DNA of 56,766 nt, taken from positions 1 to 56,766 of the forward strand of contig NZ_SOZE01000035.1 of assembly GCF_004519315.1 (NCBI RefSeq). Direction: 5' to 3'. This DNA is from Mucilaginibacter psychrotolerans. GTDB lineage: Bacteria; Bacteroidota; Bacteroidia; Sphingobacteriales; Sphingobacteriaceae. Each line of letters opens with the position of its first letter. Position 1 is the stretch's first letter. This document shows, piece after piece, positions 44,262 through 53,068 of the stretch. A program made the position numbers and the translations under genes. Under the pieces are notes generated by a model. The model had not been told where the DNA came from and ran no database searches. It saw nothing but the letters and a program-made list of their open reading frames with translations.

Positions 44262-46172
44262 CTACTCCTCCCCCGTATCAATCACCAACTTACTCCAACC
44301 CTTACTCCCCGCATTCTTGATTTCTTTTTTGCGGGCCTCCATGGCTTTTTTGATGCGGCTGCTGTAGGCCCAGCAGGTGCTTTGGCGAATGGAGAGTATC
44401 TCAGACAGCTTGTGCGACGATATTTTGCCCTTAGTACTGTACATCAAAAATATCATGTAAAAGGCCTTGTTGATAGGGATGCGGGTGTTCTGCAGTATGG
44501 TGTATGCGATAACCGATTCCTCGTACCCGCATTTGGAACAGCGGCGGCTATAGGGCAAGTGCCCGTGACCGTAATGCGTGTTGCTGCATTTTTTGCAAGC
44601 GTAGCCGTGTTCCCATTTCAAGTCGGCCAGGAATTTGAAGCAGGTTTCGCGATCAGGATAAATACGGCTGAACTCTTCAAAATCCACTTCTGCGCTCATC
44701 ACCCTATCGTGCGTAACTTTTTCTATATCGCTATGCAGCAATAGGTTGTCTTTTTCCAGCAGCACGTTCATACGCGATATTTCTTCGGCCTGCTGCTGTA
44801 ATAGCTGGTTTACGGCGATAAGTTCCTCGTTCTGCAGCTCGATGAGCGATGATTTTTCGATGAGTTCGCTGGTACGTTCGGCCACCTGTACCTCCAGGTT
44901 GCGGTTCAGCATATCTTTCAGTTCCTCGTTTTGCTGCAGTTGCTTTATCATGCGCAACTGGGCCTGGTCCTTCTCTCGTTTCAGCATGCGCACCCTATCG
45001 CCAATGGCAAAAGTGATAAACAGCATCTCCATAATAAAACAGAAGCTGAGGCTGTAGAAGTTAAGCGCGGTAACCGGCAGCCACCATAAATTAAGCGCGA
45101 TGAGCGATTTAATAATGAAGCCCGTAAACAGAAAGCTGTACCCGATTACGAAAAACCGCGCTGGGCGATAACCTTTGTACAATACATAACATCCCGCAAA
45201 AAAGGCCACGGACAAGGGCACTATCTCGATGATCTTATAGGTGAACCAGGTTTTATCAACCATAAGGCACAGCAAGAAGAACGCCGTACGCGCTATAATT
45301 ACGCCCTTGAGTAATTTATTAAAAAGCGGTGCATTTTCTTTAAGGTTGAGCAAGCTTTGGGCAAAAAGCATGGCAAAGGTGCTGGCCAAAAACAGGGCGA
45401 TGCCGTATGCGTAGTGGTTCCATTGCGGGGCGGATTGCCACAGGTATTGGTAGGCAATGCCATCGGTACACATTTCGTACAGGCCTATACTGAGGTTGTA
45501 AACGATATAATATAGATATTGCCGCTGCCGCATGGCTACGAACATCATGAAGTTGTACAGGCCGAAAACCAGTATCATCCCATAGAATATCCCGAAGTAG
45601 AAGTACTCATCCAACGCGTAGCTAATGAACCAGCTTACCGAGCGAAGCACGATGATCACATTGGCCGATTCGTGCGAACGGAGTTTGATGTAGTAGTAAT
45701 TCTCGCCTTTAACGTCGTTGCTGATGTTGAGCGTGAAGTTCTTATGCGCGTACATCCGCTGGGTAAAGGGGCGGTTACTGCCCAGCAACGTTGCTTTATA
45801 GGCACCACCTTTTACGGGTGAGTAAACGGTGATGCTATCGATGGTTTGATCGAAAAACTCCAGTATCCAGTTGTTTTGGGTGGGGATACGCTGATCCAGC
45901 CATATGCGGTACCAAAAAGTGGCGGCACCATCCTGTATGTGTGGCGTTGGCAGGGTATTGCTTACGAAACGGCTGCTATGTTTGGTACTTACGTCGGCAA
46001 AACTGAGTTTGTTGGTGGTATCGCGCAGCATCTCTAAGTCACCAAACCTAAACACATGTTGCTTGGCTGTATCGGCAACCGGCACAAGCGTTTGGGCAGA
46101 TGAGGGCCTTGTGGCCGCAAACAGCAAAACAAACAGGCATACAAACTTCAAGTACAGTTTATACATAAGCAT
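44262..46172 (-). CDS. 7TMR-DISM sensor fused to IS1595-type zinc ribbon and HTH
   Basis: 636 residues. Signal peptide (to about 27); a 7TMR-DISMED2 extracellular jelly-roll domain (about 35-165); seven membrane helices of the 7TMR-DISM type (about 190-395); a coiled coil (about 395-490); then a cytoplasmic end that mirrors the N-terminus of IS1595 transposases: YPDRETCFKFLADLKWEHGY, zinc ligands Cys526/529 and Cys545/548, AYTILQNTRIPINKAFYM, and a helix-turn-helix LSEILSIRQSTCWAYSSRIKKAM. The DDE nuclease part is absent. So it looks like a membrane receptor with a transposase-derived DNA-binding output. It sits between GH30/GH16 and GH5 genes. The exact start (46172 or 46166) is not fixed. 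Confidence 0.85.
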   Translation of the reverse strand: MLMYKLYLKFVCLFVLLFAATRPSSAQTLVPVADTAKQHVFRFGDLEMLRDTTNKLSFADVSTKHSSRFVSNTLPTPHIQDGAATFWYRIWLDQRIPTQNNWILEFFDQTIDSITVYSPVKGGAYKATLLGSNRPFTQRMYAHKNFTLNISNDVKGENYYYIKLRSHESANVIIVLRSVSWFISYALDEYFYFGIFYGMILVFGLYNFMMFVAMRQRQYLYYIVYNLSIGLYEMCTDGIAYQYLWQSAPQWNHYAYGIALFLASTFAMLFAQSLLNLKENAPLFNKLLKGVIIARTAFFLLCLMVDKTWFTYKIIEIVPLSVAFFAGCYVLYKGYRPARFFVIGYSFLFTGFIIKSLIALNLWWLPVTALNFYSLSFCFIMEMLFITFAIGDRVRMLKREKDQAQLRMIKQLQQNEELKDMLNRNLEVQVAERTSELIEKSSLIELQNEELIAVNQLLQQQAEEISRMNVLLEKDNLLLHSDIEKVTHDRVMSAEVDFEEFSRIYPDRETCFKFLADLKWEHGYACKKCSNTHYGHGHLPYSRRCSKCGYEESVIAYTILQNTRIPINKAFYMIFLMYSTKGKISSHKLSEILSIRQSTCWAYSSRIKKAMEARKKEIKNAGSKGWSKLVIDTGEE

Positions 46173-46175
46173 CTG

Positions 46176-46210
46176 AAAAAATTAGCCCTTGCGCCGGAGG
46201 GACGCAAGGG
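46176..46210 (-). terminator. Hairpin with U6 tract directly before the sensor start codon
   Basis: Minus-strand CCCTTGCG (46210-46203) pairs with CGCAAGGG (46193-46186), then CTAATTTTTT ends 4 nt before the ATG at 46172. It could end GH5 transcripts, or act in the sensor leader if the TAACTTG box at 46238-46232 (minus strand) is the promoter. Confidence 0.65.
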
Positions 46211-46582
46211 TAAGCGTTTATAATCCTATCGCAAGTTAAGCGATTTATCCGTTTAAACCTAAACCAACATCGCTACCCAAGAGGCGACCGTTTTGGCAAG
46301 TGGTTTTTCCAGGTTTTTATTTTATAGAAATTCGGAAACACTCTATCGAACTCGGGTCATTTAAGAGACGCTCCTACGCCGGTTTTTCATTTCTTTTTTC
46401 TCCCTGAATTTGCTAAAACACCCGAAAAAAATCGGCGTTTTTCTGTGCTTTTCTTTGCTTTTTAGCTGTCTTGGGGCTTTTCCTATAATCAATCAAAAAC
46501 GCTATCGCTTTCCAAAGAATTCCAGTTTTTTTCAGACTCCCAGCCTCCTGAAACCGGTTTCCCGGGAGGTGGCTAACTTTGC
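46211..46582. other. GH5-to-sensor gap; no gene
   Basis: About 370 nt without a credible gene. It holds a possible sensor promoter box TAACTTG (minus strand, 46238-46232) and a GH5 3' hairpin at 46544-46569 (CCTCC, GAAACC/GGTTTC, GGAGG) without a U-tract. A 70-codon plus-strand frame at 46410 lacks a credible protein and was not called. Confidence 0.4.
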
Positions 46583-47815
46583 TTATTTCACCGGCACCTT
46601 TAGGCCGAGGGCTTCTACGTAGCCCCGCTGCGGCGTGCAGTTGGCAAATTTGCAGTTCTCTAAAAAGACGTATAGTGCTTGTTTGATCTTAGCCCGGTCG
46701 GCAGGGGCAGCTTTGCGTATCTCATCAAAGTTGGCGCGTGGCTTTTCGGTGTAGTCTACAATTTCCTTGTAGCCATCGGGTACGTTAAAGCTCATGAAAC
46801 CGCGTGTGTTATCCAGCTTTTTGTAGGGCCAGTAATGCCAGCCAATATTGTTCTGCTCGCATACGATGCGGAAATCGCGCACCCATTCATCGGTATTTTC
46901 GCCGGTTTCGCCCACGTAGATGGGAACGTTGTATTTATCGCGGAAGTCGATGTATTCCTGCACGACTTGTTTGGTGGCATCGGTCCAGTATTTGTGGAAG
47001 GTGTAAACCAGCTTGCTATCGAACGGCTTGCCGAAGGGTTTGAAGTTGCTATCCCACTGCGCGCCGCCTAAAAAGATGAGGTGGTTTTTGTCTACCGTGC
47101 GCACGGCGGCGGTAATTTGCTTATAGGTTGGCTCCAGGTGCGGATTCAGCTCATCTACCTTAAAATAATGGGCAATGGGCTCGTTTAACAGGTCGTACCC
47201 TAAAATGATGGTTTCGTTTTTGTAATGGTTTGCAATGCGCTTCCATATGTCGGCAGTTTGTGCGCGACTGGCGGCGCTGGTGAACAGGAAGGGGTAACCC
47301 ACGCCATCATCTATATTATCGCCGGTTTGGCCGCCGGGTGCGCAGTGCATATCCAGCATAACATACAGCTTTGCCTGTTTGCACCAACCGATCACCCTAT
47401 CCAGCAGTTCGAAGCCGCGGTTGGGGTTGTTCATGCCCATATAGGTTTCGGTAGTGAATAATTTATAGTTGAACGGGATACGGATAGAGTTTGCACCCGA
47501 TGCCTTGATGAATTGGATATCGGCCCGGGTAATGTAGCCATCCTGGAATTTCTTCCAAAAAAGCTTCGTTTCTTCCGGACCGATCAGTTCTTCGAATGCC
47601 TGGTTGATGAGCCTTTGAGAATTCACGGATTTGAACCCGAACATGTACCCCTCGGGTACCAGCCAGTTGCCCAGGTTGGTGCCGCGGATAAGGAAGGGTT
47701 TGCCCTCGGTACCGATGATTTCCTTGCCTTTGGTAGTGATGAATTTAGGCGCTTGCGCATGCAAGGCCCCGATGCCCGCGGTGAGAAACGCGAGCAGGAT
47801 AATTGCTTTTTTCAT
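46583..47815 (-). CDS. GH5 glycoside hydrolase (cellulase/exo-glucanase family)
   Basis: 410 residues from ATG 47815 (signal peptide ending LHAQ); an upstream frame extension to 47974 has no signal peptide and overlaps the modA promoter region. The GH5 acid/base is Glu212 in LLNEPIAH and the nucleophile Glu303 in YVGETGE. RGTNLGNWLVPEGYMF near the start and HYWPYKKLDNTRGF are typical of the exo-beta-1,3-glucanase-like GH5 branch. With GH16 and GH30 nearby it would complete beta-glucan breakdown. Confidence 0.9.
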   Translation of the reverse strand: MKKAIILLAFLTAGIGALHAQAPKFITTKGKEIIGTEGKPFLIRGTNLGNWLVPEGYMFGFKSVNSQRLINQAFEELIGPEETKLFWKKFQDGYITRADIQFIKASGANSIRIPFNYKLFTTETYMGMNNPNRGFELLDRVIGWCKQAKLYVMLDMHCAPGGQTGDNIDDGVGYPFLFTSAASRAQTADIWKRIANHYKNETIILGYDLLNEPIAHYFKVDELNPHLEPTYKQITAAVRTVDKNHLIFLGGAQWDSNFKPFGKPFDSKLVYTFHKYWTDATKQVVQEYIDFRDKYNVPIYVGETGENTDEWVRDFRIVCEQNNIGWHYWPYKKLDNTRGFMSFNVPDGYKEIVDYTEKPRANFDEIRKAAPADRAKIKQALYVFLENCKFANCTPQRGYVEALGLKVPVK

Positions 47816-47988
47816 GTTGTGAGATATAATGAGATTTAGTTGATTGCTTGTTAGGATTGCCCCACAGGCAAACAAATGTAATCTATTTATATCAGGATAA
47901 TTAACAGCGAATATTTGTGCGGGCGTGTTCAATATCCGTAATTTGCCTAAAGCGGCAGATTCGCCATTGATCAAAAGGAGAACAGCAT

Positions 47989-48765
47989 ATGCATATTGGT
48001 AAGGCTTTTAAACAGACGGCAAGAGCGCTGCTATGCGGTATGGCTATGCTGGTTATAGCTCCTGCCAGCCTTTTTGCACAACAAGTACGAATTGCCATTG
48101 CAGCCAACCTACAGCCGGTGATAAAAGCCCTTCAGCAGGATTTTAAACAGCGCACGGGCATCGAGACTGAGGCGATCCCGGGTCCATCCGGCGCATTGGC
48201 CACACAAATAAAGAACGGGGCACCTTACGATGTATTCCTATCGGCCGATACTACTTTCCCCAACCAACTTTTCAAAAGCGGTTTCGCTACCGCTAAGCCG
48301 GTGATATATGCACAAGGTGCGCTCATCATCTGCAGCACTCAAAATCTGGATGTTGCGCACTGGCAAACGTTGCTGAAGAGTGTATCGGTACAGAAAATAG
48401 CCATTGGCAACCCGGCTATTGCCCCCTACGGAAAAGCCGCAGAAGAAGCACTGAAGCATGAGCATGTTTATGCCAATGTACAAGCTAAGCTTGTATTGGG
48501 CGAGAGCATAGCGCAGGTGAATACATACATTACCACGGGCGTAGTGCAGGCAGGTTTTACCACGTTATCGTTGGTGAAAGACACGATAAATAAAACGCCC
48601 TTTTACTACCAGCTGATCAATCCGAGGTTTTACAAGCCTATTGAGCAGGGTATGGTGCTGATAAAACAAGCCACGCCCAATACCAATGCCGGGAAATTTT
48701 ACCGCTACATACTAAGCCCGGCGGCAAAAAAAATATTCATCAGCTATGGCTACCAGGTAAAATAA
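47989..48765 (+). CDS. modA: Molybdate ABC transporter, substrate-binding protein
   Basis: 258 residues with a signal peptide (ending LFAQ). It has the ModA/WtpA core: VRIAIAANLQPVIKALQQDF, the GPSGALATQI oxyanion loop, NGAPYDVFLSADTTFP and IAIGNPAIAPYGKAAEEAL. It binds molybdate (or tungstate) in the periplasm. A good Shine-Dalgarno AAGGAG (47975-47980) lies 8 nt before the start, unusual for Bacteroidota, which supports this start. The gene begins divergently from GH5, 10 nt before modB. Confidence 0.93.
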   Translation: MHIGKAFKQTARALLCGMAMLVIAPASLFAQQVRIAIAANLQPVIKALQQDFKQRTGIETEAIPGPSGALATQIKNGAPYDVFLSADTTFPNQLFKSGFATAKPVIYAQGALIICSTQNLDVAHWQTLLKSVSVQKIAIGNPAIAPYGKAAEEALKHEHVYANVQAKLVLGESIAQVNTYITTGVVQAGFTTLSLVKDTINKTPFYYQLINPRFYKPIEQGMVLIKQATPNTNAGKFYRYILSPAAKKIFISYGYQVK

Positions 48766-48775
48766 CCAATACGAT

Positions 48776-49447
48776 ATGGATCTGCAACCCATTTGGCTCA
48801 GCCTTAAATTAGCCGGTGTAACCACCCTGCTGTTGCTGGTTATTGGTTTGCCGCTGGCCTGGTGGCTGGCCAAAAAGCAATCGGTTATTCGGCTGATGAT
48901 AGAGGCATTGCTCACCATGCCGCTGGTGCTGCCGCCATCTGTACTGGGCTTTTATTTGTTGCTTGCTTTTAGTCCGCAAGGCGGGTTGGGTAAATGGCTG
49001 CACGAGGTGTTCAACCTGCAATTTGTGTTCAGCTTTACGGGACTGGTGCTGGCATCGGTAATCTATAGCATCCCGTTTATGGTGAGCCCGGTTAAATCTG
49101 CATTTCAGCAATTGCCGCCATCGCTGTCGCAGGCATCTTACACCCTGGGGAAAACCCCATGGCAAACTTTTTGGCGTGTGCTGTTACCCAATATCAAGCC
49201 ATCGCTGCTTACCGCAACGGTGCTTACCTTTGCGCACACGCTGGGCGAATTCGGTGTGGTACTGATGATCGGCGGCAACATCCCCGGCGTTACGCGGGTA
49301 GCCTCTATAGCGGTGTATAACGCGGTAGAACAGCAGGATTATGCATCGGCCAATAATTACGCATTAGTTTTGTTCGCCATTACCTTCGTGCTGGTTGCCG
49401 GCGTTTTTGTGTACAATAAATACCAGGTAAAAAGCCCCCTCGTATGA
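48776..49447 (+). CDS. modB: Molybdate ABC transporter permease
   Basis: 223 residues, about five membrane helices. The cytoplasmic loop ASYTLGKTPWQTFWRVLLPNIKPSLL contains the EAA-like coupling helix that contacts ModC. The NIPGVTRVASIAVYNAVE region is typical of ModB. Its stop overlaps the modC start (ATGA), so ModB and ModC are translationally coupled. Confidence 0.94.
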   Translation: MDLQPIWLSLKLAGVTTLLLLVIGLPLAWWLAKKQSVIRLMIEALLTMPLVLPPSVLGFYLLLAFSPQGGLGKWLHEVFNLQFVFSFTGLVLASVIYSIPFMVSPVKSAFQQLPPSLSQASYTLGKTPWQTFWRVLLPNIKPSLLTATVLTFAHTLGEFGVVLMIGGNIPGVTRVASIAVYNAVEQQDYASANNYALVLFAITFVLVAGVFVYNKYQVKSPLV

Positions 49448-50070
49448 TCCGCATCCACATAGAAAAAAGGCTGAAAGCTTATAATGGCATACAGGTATTG
49501 CGGATAGAAAAGACCGTTACGCCCGGCAGCATCCTGCGGGTTACCGGCCCATCCGGCGCGGGCAAAACCACCTTGCTGAAGATGATTGCCGGATTGATAG
49601 CACCCGATGCCGGAACGATTGCCGTTGGGGATGCGGTTTGGTACGAATCGGCAATGAAGATTAACTTCAGCCCGCAGCAAAGGCAGCCTGGCTTCGTTTT
49701 CCAGGATTATGCGCTGTTCCCGAACATGACTGTGCTGCAGCACCTGCAATACGCCACGCAGGATGCCGCATGGATCACCCGGTTATTGGCCATAGGGCAG
49801 CTGCAAACATTTGCCCATCATAAACCGGCACACTTATCGGGCGGGCAGCAGCAACGGCTGGCCATACTGCGGGCATTGGCTATCAGGCCCCGGTTATTGC
49901 TGATGGACGAGCCTTTTAGTGCATTGGATGTAAAAATGAAAACGCGGCTGATAGCCGATTTGCTTTTGGTCATTAAAGAATTAAATGCAACGGCCATCAT
50001 TGTGAGCCACAACCAGCAGGAGTTGGATGGCATATGCAACGATGAACTGGTGCTGGGTGGCGAGGAATAG
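49444..50070 (+). CDS. modC: Molybdate ABC transporter ATP-binding protein
   Basis: 208 residues. Walker A is GPSGAGKTTLLKM, the signature is LSGGQQQRLAILRAL, Walker B LLLMDEPFSALD, and the switch histidine is in IVSHN. The usual C-terminal molybdate-binding domain is absent, which is common in Bacteroidota ModC. It completes modABC; molybdopterin enzymes elsewhere in the genome are implied. A bidirectional hairpin follows at 50097-50154. Confidence 0.94.
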   Translation: MIRIHIEKRLKAYNGIQVLRIEKTVTPGSILRVTGPSGAGKTTLLKMIAGLIAPDAGTIAVGDAVWYESAMKINFSPQQRQPGFVFQDYALFPNMTVLQHLQYATQDAAWITRLLAIGQLQTFAHHKPAHLSGGQQQRLAILRALAIRPRLLLMDEPFSALDVKMKTRLIADLLLVIKELNATAIIVSHNQQELDGICNDELVLGGEE

Positions 50071-50096
50071 GCCGGTGGCTGGCATGCCCGGAGGTT

Positions 50097-50154
50097 ATCG
50101 CTCGCATAGTTAACTCACCTTCCATTGGGAGGGCGAGTTAACTATTCAAGCGAT
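50097..50154. terminator. Nested hairpin between modC and the Met-rich protein gene
   Basis: Outer arms ATCGCT (50097-50102) and AGCGAT (50149-50154), inner arms TAGTTAACTC (50107-50116) and GAGTTAACTA (50135-50144), with CCTTCC/GGAGGG nearest the loop. It separates the converging transcripts of modC and 50178. Confidence 0.65.
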
Positions 50155-50177
50155 AAGAAACGAAATTAAGGCATCGC

Positions 50178-51593
50178 CTACATATCCATGTCCATCATTT
50201 TATCCATCTTAGGTTTGCCGCCCATTTTCATCAGCGCGGGCGTAACCCGCAAATACACCTGGAACCCAATTGGCGTACTGCCATATAAAGGCCTCAATGC
50301 TGCCGGCGAGAAATTCGCGGTCGCCTGCAGGCCGGCTGTTAGGTTGGTTTGTTTAAAGTTGGCCAAAAGGCGGTTATAGCCCAGCGTAAAGGCATTGATG
50401 TTAAAGCGAGGGTCGGTGGGGTAAAGCGCTTCCAGGTCCAATTCGCCGGCATCTTTCTGCACATACTCATACCTGCCATAAATAGCGTTTTTGTGGAACT
50501 GATAACTGTTTTCTATCAGTATAGCCGGCTCATTAGCGCCGCTGCTGCTGTGATGGTTTTGCCCAAAAACCAATGTGGTGGCTACAAAACTATCATCGCC
50601 CAGCATTTTGGTATGGATGGCAGATGCTGTGAAACGGTCTACATTATCCAAAGGCTCGGCTTCCTCGGGGCCGTGCAGCCATCCGTTTGATACCTGTAAG
50701 GCCCATTCTTTTGATGGATTTACCGATAAGCGTACCGAATAAGAATCGAACCGCGCCTTATCGAAGCCATAGCGGTACTCATCAGGCTCGCGGCCGGTAA
50801 ATACCGAACCTTCCAGCTTTACGTTTTTATACCTAAAGCCCAGGGTCGCTGTACCAAAGTCGATATGTGTGGCATCGGCATAGTGGTGGCTGATGGGCGC
50901 ATCGGGGTTATTCATGGCCGATAAGCGGTGCATAAAAACCGGAGGGCCTAAAGCAGGCTCTCCCGGGTAACCTACCGACAGGGATATATCTGTGTTTTTG
51001 GCTACACGCTGGGTGTAGGCCACGCTTAGCTCGGCAAATAAATCGTGCGGATGCTGCCTATCAACCAGTTTATTGCCCTTATACGATTCCCCGGTTTGGT
51101 ACAGCAGCGGGTACCCACCTGCGCCAACCGTAAATGGGTCGAATGAAAACATGGTATTGATAGCGAACAGGCCGTTTTTCCCCACCTTACGCTGGGCCAT
51201 ATACATCAGCCAGTTGGGTGCATCGGCCTGGGTACCGCCACGGCTCCCTTTATTAAACAAATCCTGTTTGTTGTAGCGCAAAAAAATACTGCCGTGTACC
51301 ATGTGCATCCATTTTTTGCCATGTATCATGTACATATACATGGGCGTTTCGTCGGGCAGCCACGATGTACCTGAGCCATCGCGGTTCATGGGCAAATCCA
51401 GCGAGAACTGGCTGCTCATCATACCCATTTTATGGGTGGTATCCGGTTGCATGCCGCGCATCATGGCGGCATGGTCGTGTTTTAGGGGCTTTTTCGCTGC
51501 CGTATCTTTTTGCATGTGCATATTGCCCATATCCTGTGCCCCCGCCGTTATTACAAAAACCGACAGGGCTAAAAATATTATATATTTTTTCAT
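50178..51593 (-). CDS. Met/His-rich outer-membrane beta-barrel protein, likely copper-related
   Basis: 471 residues with a signal peptide (ending GAQ). The N-terminus is rich in Met and His (MGNMHMQKD, HDHAAMMRGM, HKMGMM) and the C-terminus ends MKMGGKPKMDKMMDMDM, patterns that bind Cu(I)/Cu(II). The middle is beta-strand rich (YMYMIHGKKWMHMVHG, FGTATLGFRYKNVKLEGSVF), suggesting an outer-membrane barrel. It follows three genes of a metal cluster on the same strand (52489 to 53458), so it is probably their last member. Function inferred only; the family is not named with confidence. Confidence 0.7.
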   Translation of the reverse strand: MKKYIIFLALSVFVITAGAQDMGNMHMQKDTAAKKPLKHDHAAMMRGMQPDTTHKMGMMSSQFSLDLPMNRDGSGTSWLPDETPMYMYMIHGKKWMHMVHGSIFLRYNKQDLFNKGSRGGTQADAPNWLMYMAQRKVGKNGLFAINTMFSFDPFTVGAGGYPLLYQTGESYKGNKLVDRQHPHDLFAELSVAYTQRVAKNTDISLSVGYPGEPALGPPVFMHRLSAMNNPDAPISHHYADATHIDFGTATLGFRYKNVKLEGSVFTGREPDEYRYGFDKARFDSYSVRLSVNPSKEWALQVSNGWLHGPEEAEPLDNVDRFTASAIHTKMLGDDSFVATTLVFGQNHHSSSGANEPAILIENSYQFHKNAIYGRYEYVQKDAGELDLEALYPTDPRFNINAFTLGYNRLLANFKQTNLTAGLQATANFSPAALRPLYGSTPIGFQVYLRVTPALMKMGGKPKMDKMMDMDM

Positions 51594-51611
51594 TGATTGA
51601 TAATGTGTTTT

Positions 51612-51687
51612 GTAGAGACGCGATACTTCGCGTCTCTTTTGCTTGATTGGATTTGCACATGGGAGACGCGAAGTATCGCGTCTCTAC
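51612..51687. repeat. GTAGAGACGCGATACTTCGCG palindromic repeat
   Basis: GTAGAGACGCGATACTTCGC at the left end pairs with its inverse at 51668-51687, with about 36 nt between. It belongs to the same family as 35125-35188 and lies between the two outer-membrane protein genes. Confidence 0.8.
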
Positions 51688-51691
51688 CTTG

Positions 51692-52489
51692 CTACAGATT
51701 AAAAAAGTTATACTCGAAACGCACCAGGTACATGTTTTTGCTGAAGCGTTCCATAGAGTTGAACAGCGGTGCCCGATACGAAAAATCGAGTCGGCAAACA
51801 CTATTGAAGATAAACTGCACAGCAGGTGCCACATCCAGATAGCTTTGCGCATAGCCGGGGTTGCTTTTGCCAAGCAGTTCGGCATAAACGTTTACGTTTA
51901 CCTGCTTGTAGCTATGATAGTTTTTAGGGAGCAATAAGTAGCCGGCAGATAAGCTGTACGCAAGCGCATTTTTTGCGCCCGCAATGGGTGGCGCGCTGCC
52001 GTTGTTATCAAACGCCCGCAGGTAACTTGCCGAACCTGATAAGGCCAACTTGTGGATAAGCTTAGTGAAGATAAGCCCGCCTTGCCAGCCGCTGTTATCA
52101 CCCTCTAAAGCAATCTCCTGCGTATTGAAGGGGTTGTTGCTGATAGCCGCCTTGCCAAACACTGCCCCACGGAAATGCGATTGCACAGTATCTACCGATA
52201 AGAAACGATACTTGGCGTAAACACTACCACCCTCCAGATGCTGGCTTTGCCGGTAAAAATCTGATACATAACCAGACGCGTGTAGCATTAGCTTACCGGT
52301 TGCGCCATACATCATCTCTAAGGTGGTGCGGTTTTTAAATTCCGGCGAAGAGAAACCCTGGTTCTCTAAACGGATGCCGAGGGAATGCGCAGCCATGTTG
52401 CTGGCCGGCTCGGTGTTAACATATAGCTCCTGCCCAAAAGCGGTGGACGCAGCTGCCATAAGGCAACAGGCCAATAAAATAGCTTTCAT
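51692..52489 (-). CDS. Outer-membrane beta-barrel protein of unknown function
   Basis: 265 residues with a signal peptide (to FGQ). The mature part has alternating strands (FRGAVFGKAAISN, NVNVYAELLGKSN, CRLDFSYRAPLFNSMERF) ending in a C-terminal F-x-F-F strand (FEYNFFNL), the usual barrel closing pattern. No specific family. It lies 24 nt after the HMA gene and 98 nt before the Met-rich protein gene, so it belongs to the same metal cluster. Confidence 0.75.
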   Translation of the reverse strand: MKAILLACCLMAAASTAFGQELYVNTEPASNMAAHSLGIRLENQGFSSPEFKNRTTLEMMYGATGKLMLHASGYVSDFYRQSQHLEGGSVYAKYRFLSVDTVQSHFRGAVFGKAAISNNPFNTQEIALEGDNSGWQGGLIFTKLIHKLALSGSASYLRAFDNNGSAPPIAGAKNALAYSLSAGYLLLPKNYHSYKQVNVNVYAELLGKSNPGYAQSYLDVAPAVQFIFNSVCRLDFSYRAPLFNSMERFSKNMYLVRFEYNFFNL

Positions 52490-52513
52490 AAAATACGGAT
52501 TTTAAGAAGCTGC

Positions 52514-53011
52514 TTAAATAGCTACGTGATAAGTTTTGCCCGATGCTGCAGGGGTATCTACCGTTTTGCCCAGGTACTTTTTAGATACCGAATTAGGCGC
52601 GAAGCCTTTATCCACAACGGTAAGCAACACTTCACCGTTAAGTGGCTTATCGGCATTTACAATCCGGTAGGTATTACCGCCGTAAGTGAATGCATTTTCG
52701 GCCACAGTAGTATTAGCGAAGTTGTAGGTAGTCTTAAAGTAATTCACAAAAAAGCCCGCACCTTTTATCTTTTTGGTGATCTGTTCAAAATCTACCGGAA
52801 CGCCCTCTTTAAAGGTAATATTGAATACGTTGCGGATAAGATCGGGCTTTATTTCGCTCACGAATGGCAGTGCTTTAATGGCTTTTTCGGTAGAATTTGC
52901 GCAAAGCGAGCAGGTAAGACCGCTAACCTGTAGTTCGGCTTTGGTGAATTGGGCTTTGGCAACAGAAACGGTTGCTACGAATAGTAGGATATAAATTTTA
53001 AGAGTTTTCAT
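52514..53011 (-). CDS. Periplasmic heavy-metal-associated (HMA) domain protein
   Basis: 165 residues with a signal peptide. The HMA domain (about residues 20-95) has the metal-binding GLTCSLC loop (CxxC) after LQVSG, followed by a C-terminal extension with FKTTYNFANTTV and GKTYHVAI. It probably carries Cu or another soft metal in the periplasm to or from an envelope partner. It is the second gene of a minus-strand cluster with HYC_CC_PP and two barrel proteins. Confidence 0.88.
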   Translation of the reverse strand: MKTLKIYILLFVATVSVAKAQFTKAELQVSGLTCSLCANSTEKAIKALPFVSEIKPDLIRNVFNITFKEGVPVDFEQITKKIKGAGFFVNYFKTTYNFANTTVAENAFTYGGNTYRIVNADKPLNGEVLLTVVDKGFAPNSVSKKYLGKTVDTPAASGKTYHVAI

Positions 53012-53068
53012 GATTTTAAGAATTGAATTTTTACGGATGATTAATTAATGCGGTGATTAATCAATCTA

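Noticed and set aside
46410..46622. 70-codon plus-strand frame in the gap before GH5
   Set aside because: Although it begins with a hydrophobic stretch, it runs into the GH5 3' end antisense and has no start signal or family.
47816..47974. Upstream extension of GH5
   Set aside because: The signal peptide starts at 47815; the extension overlaps the modA upstream region and has no family match.
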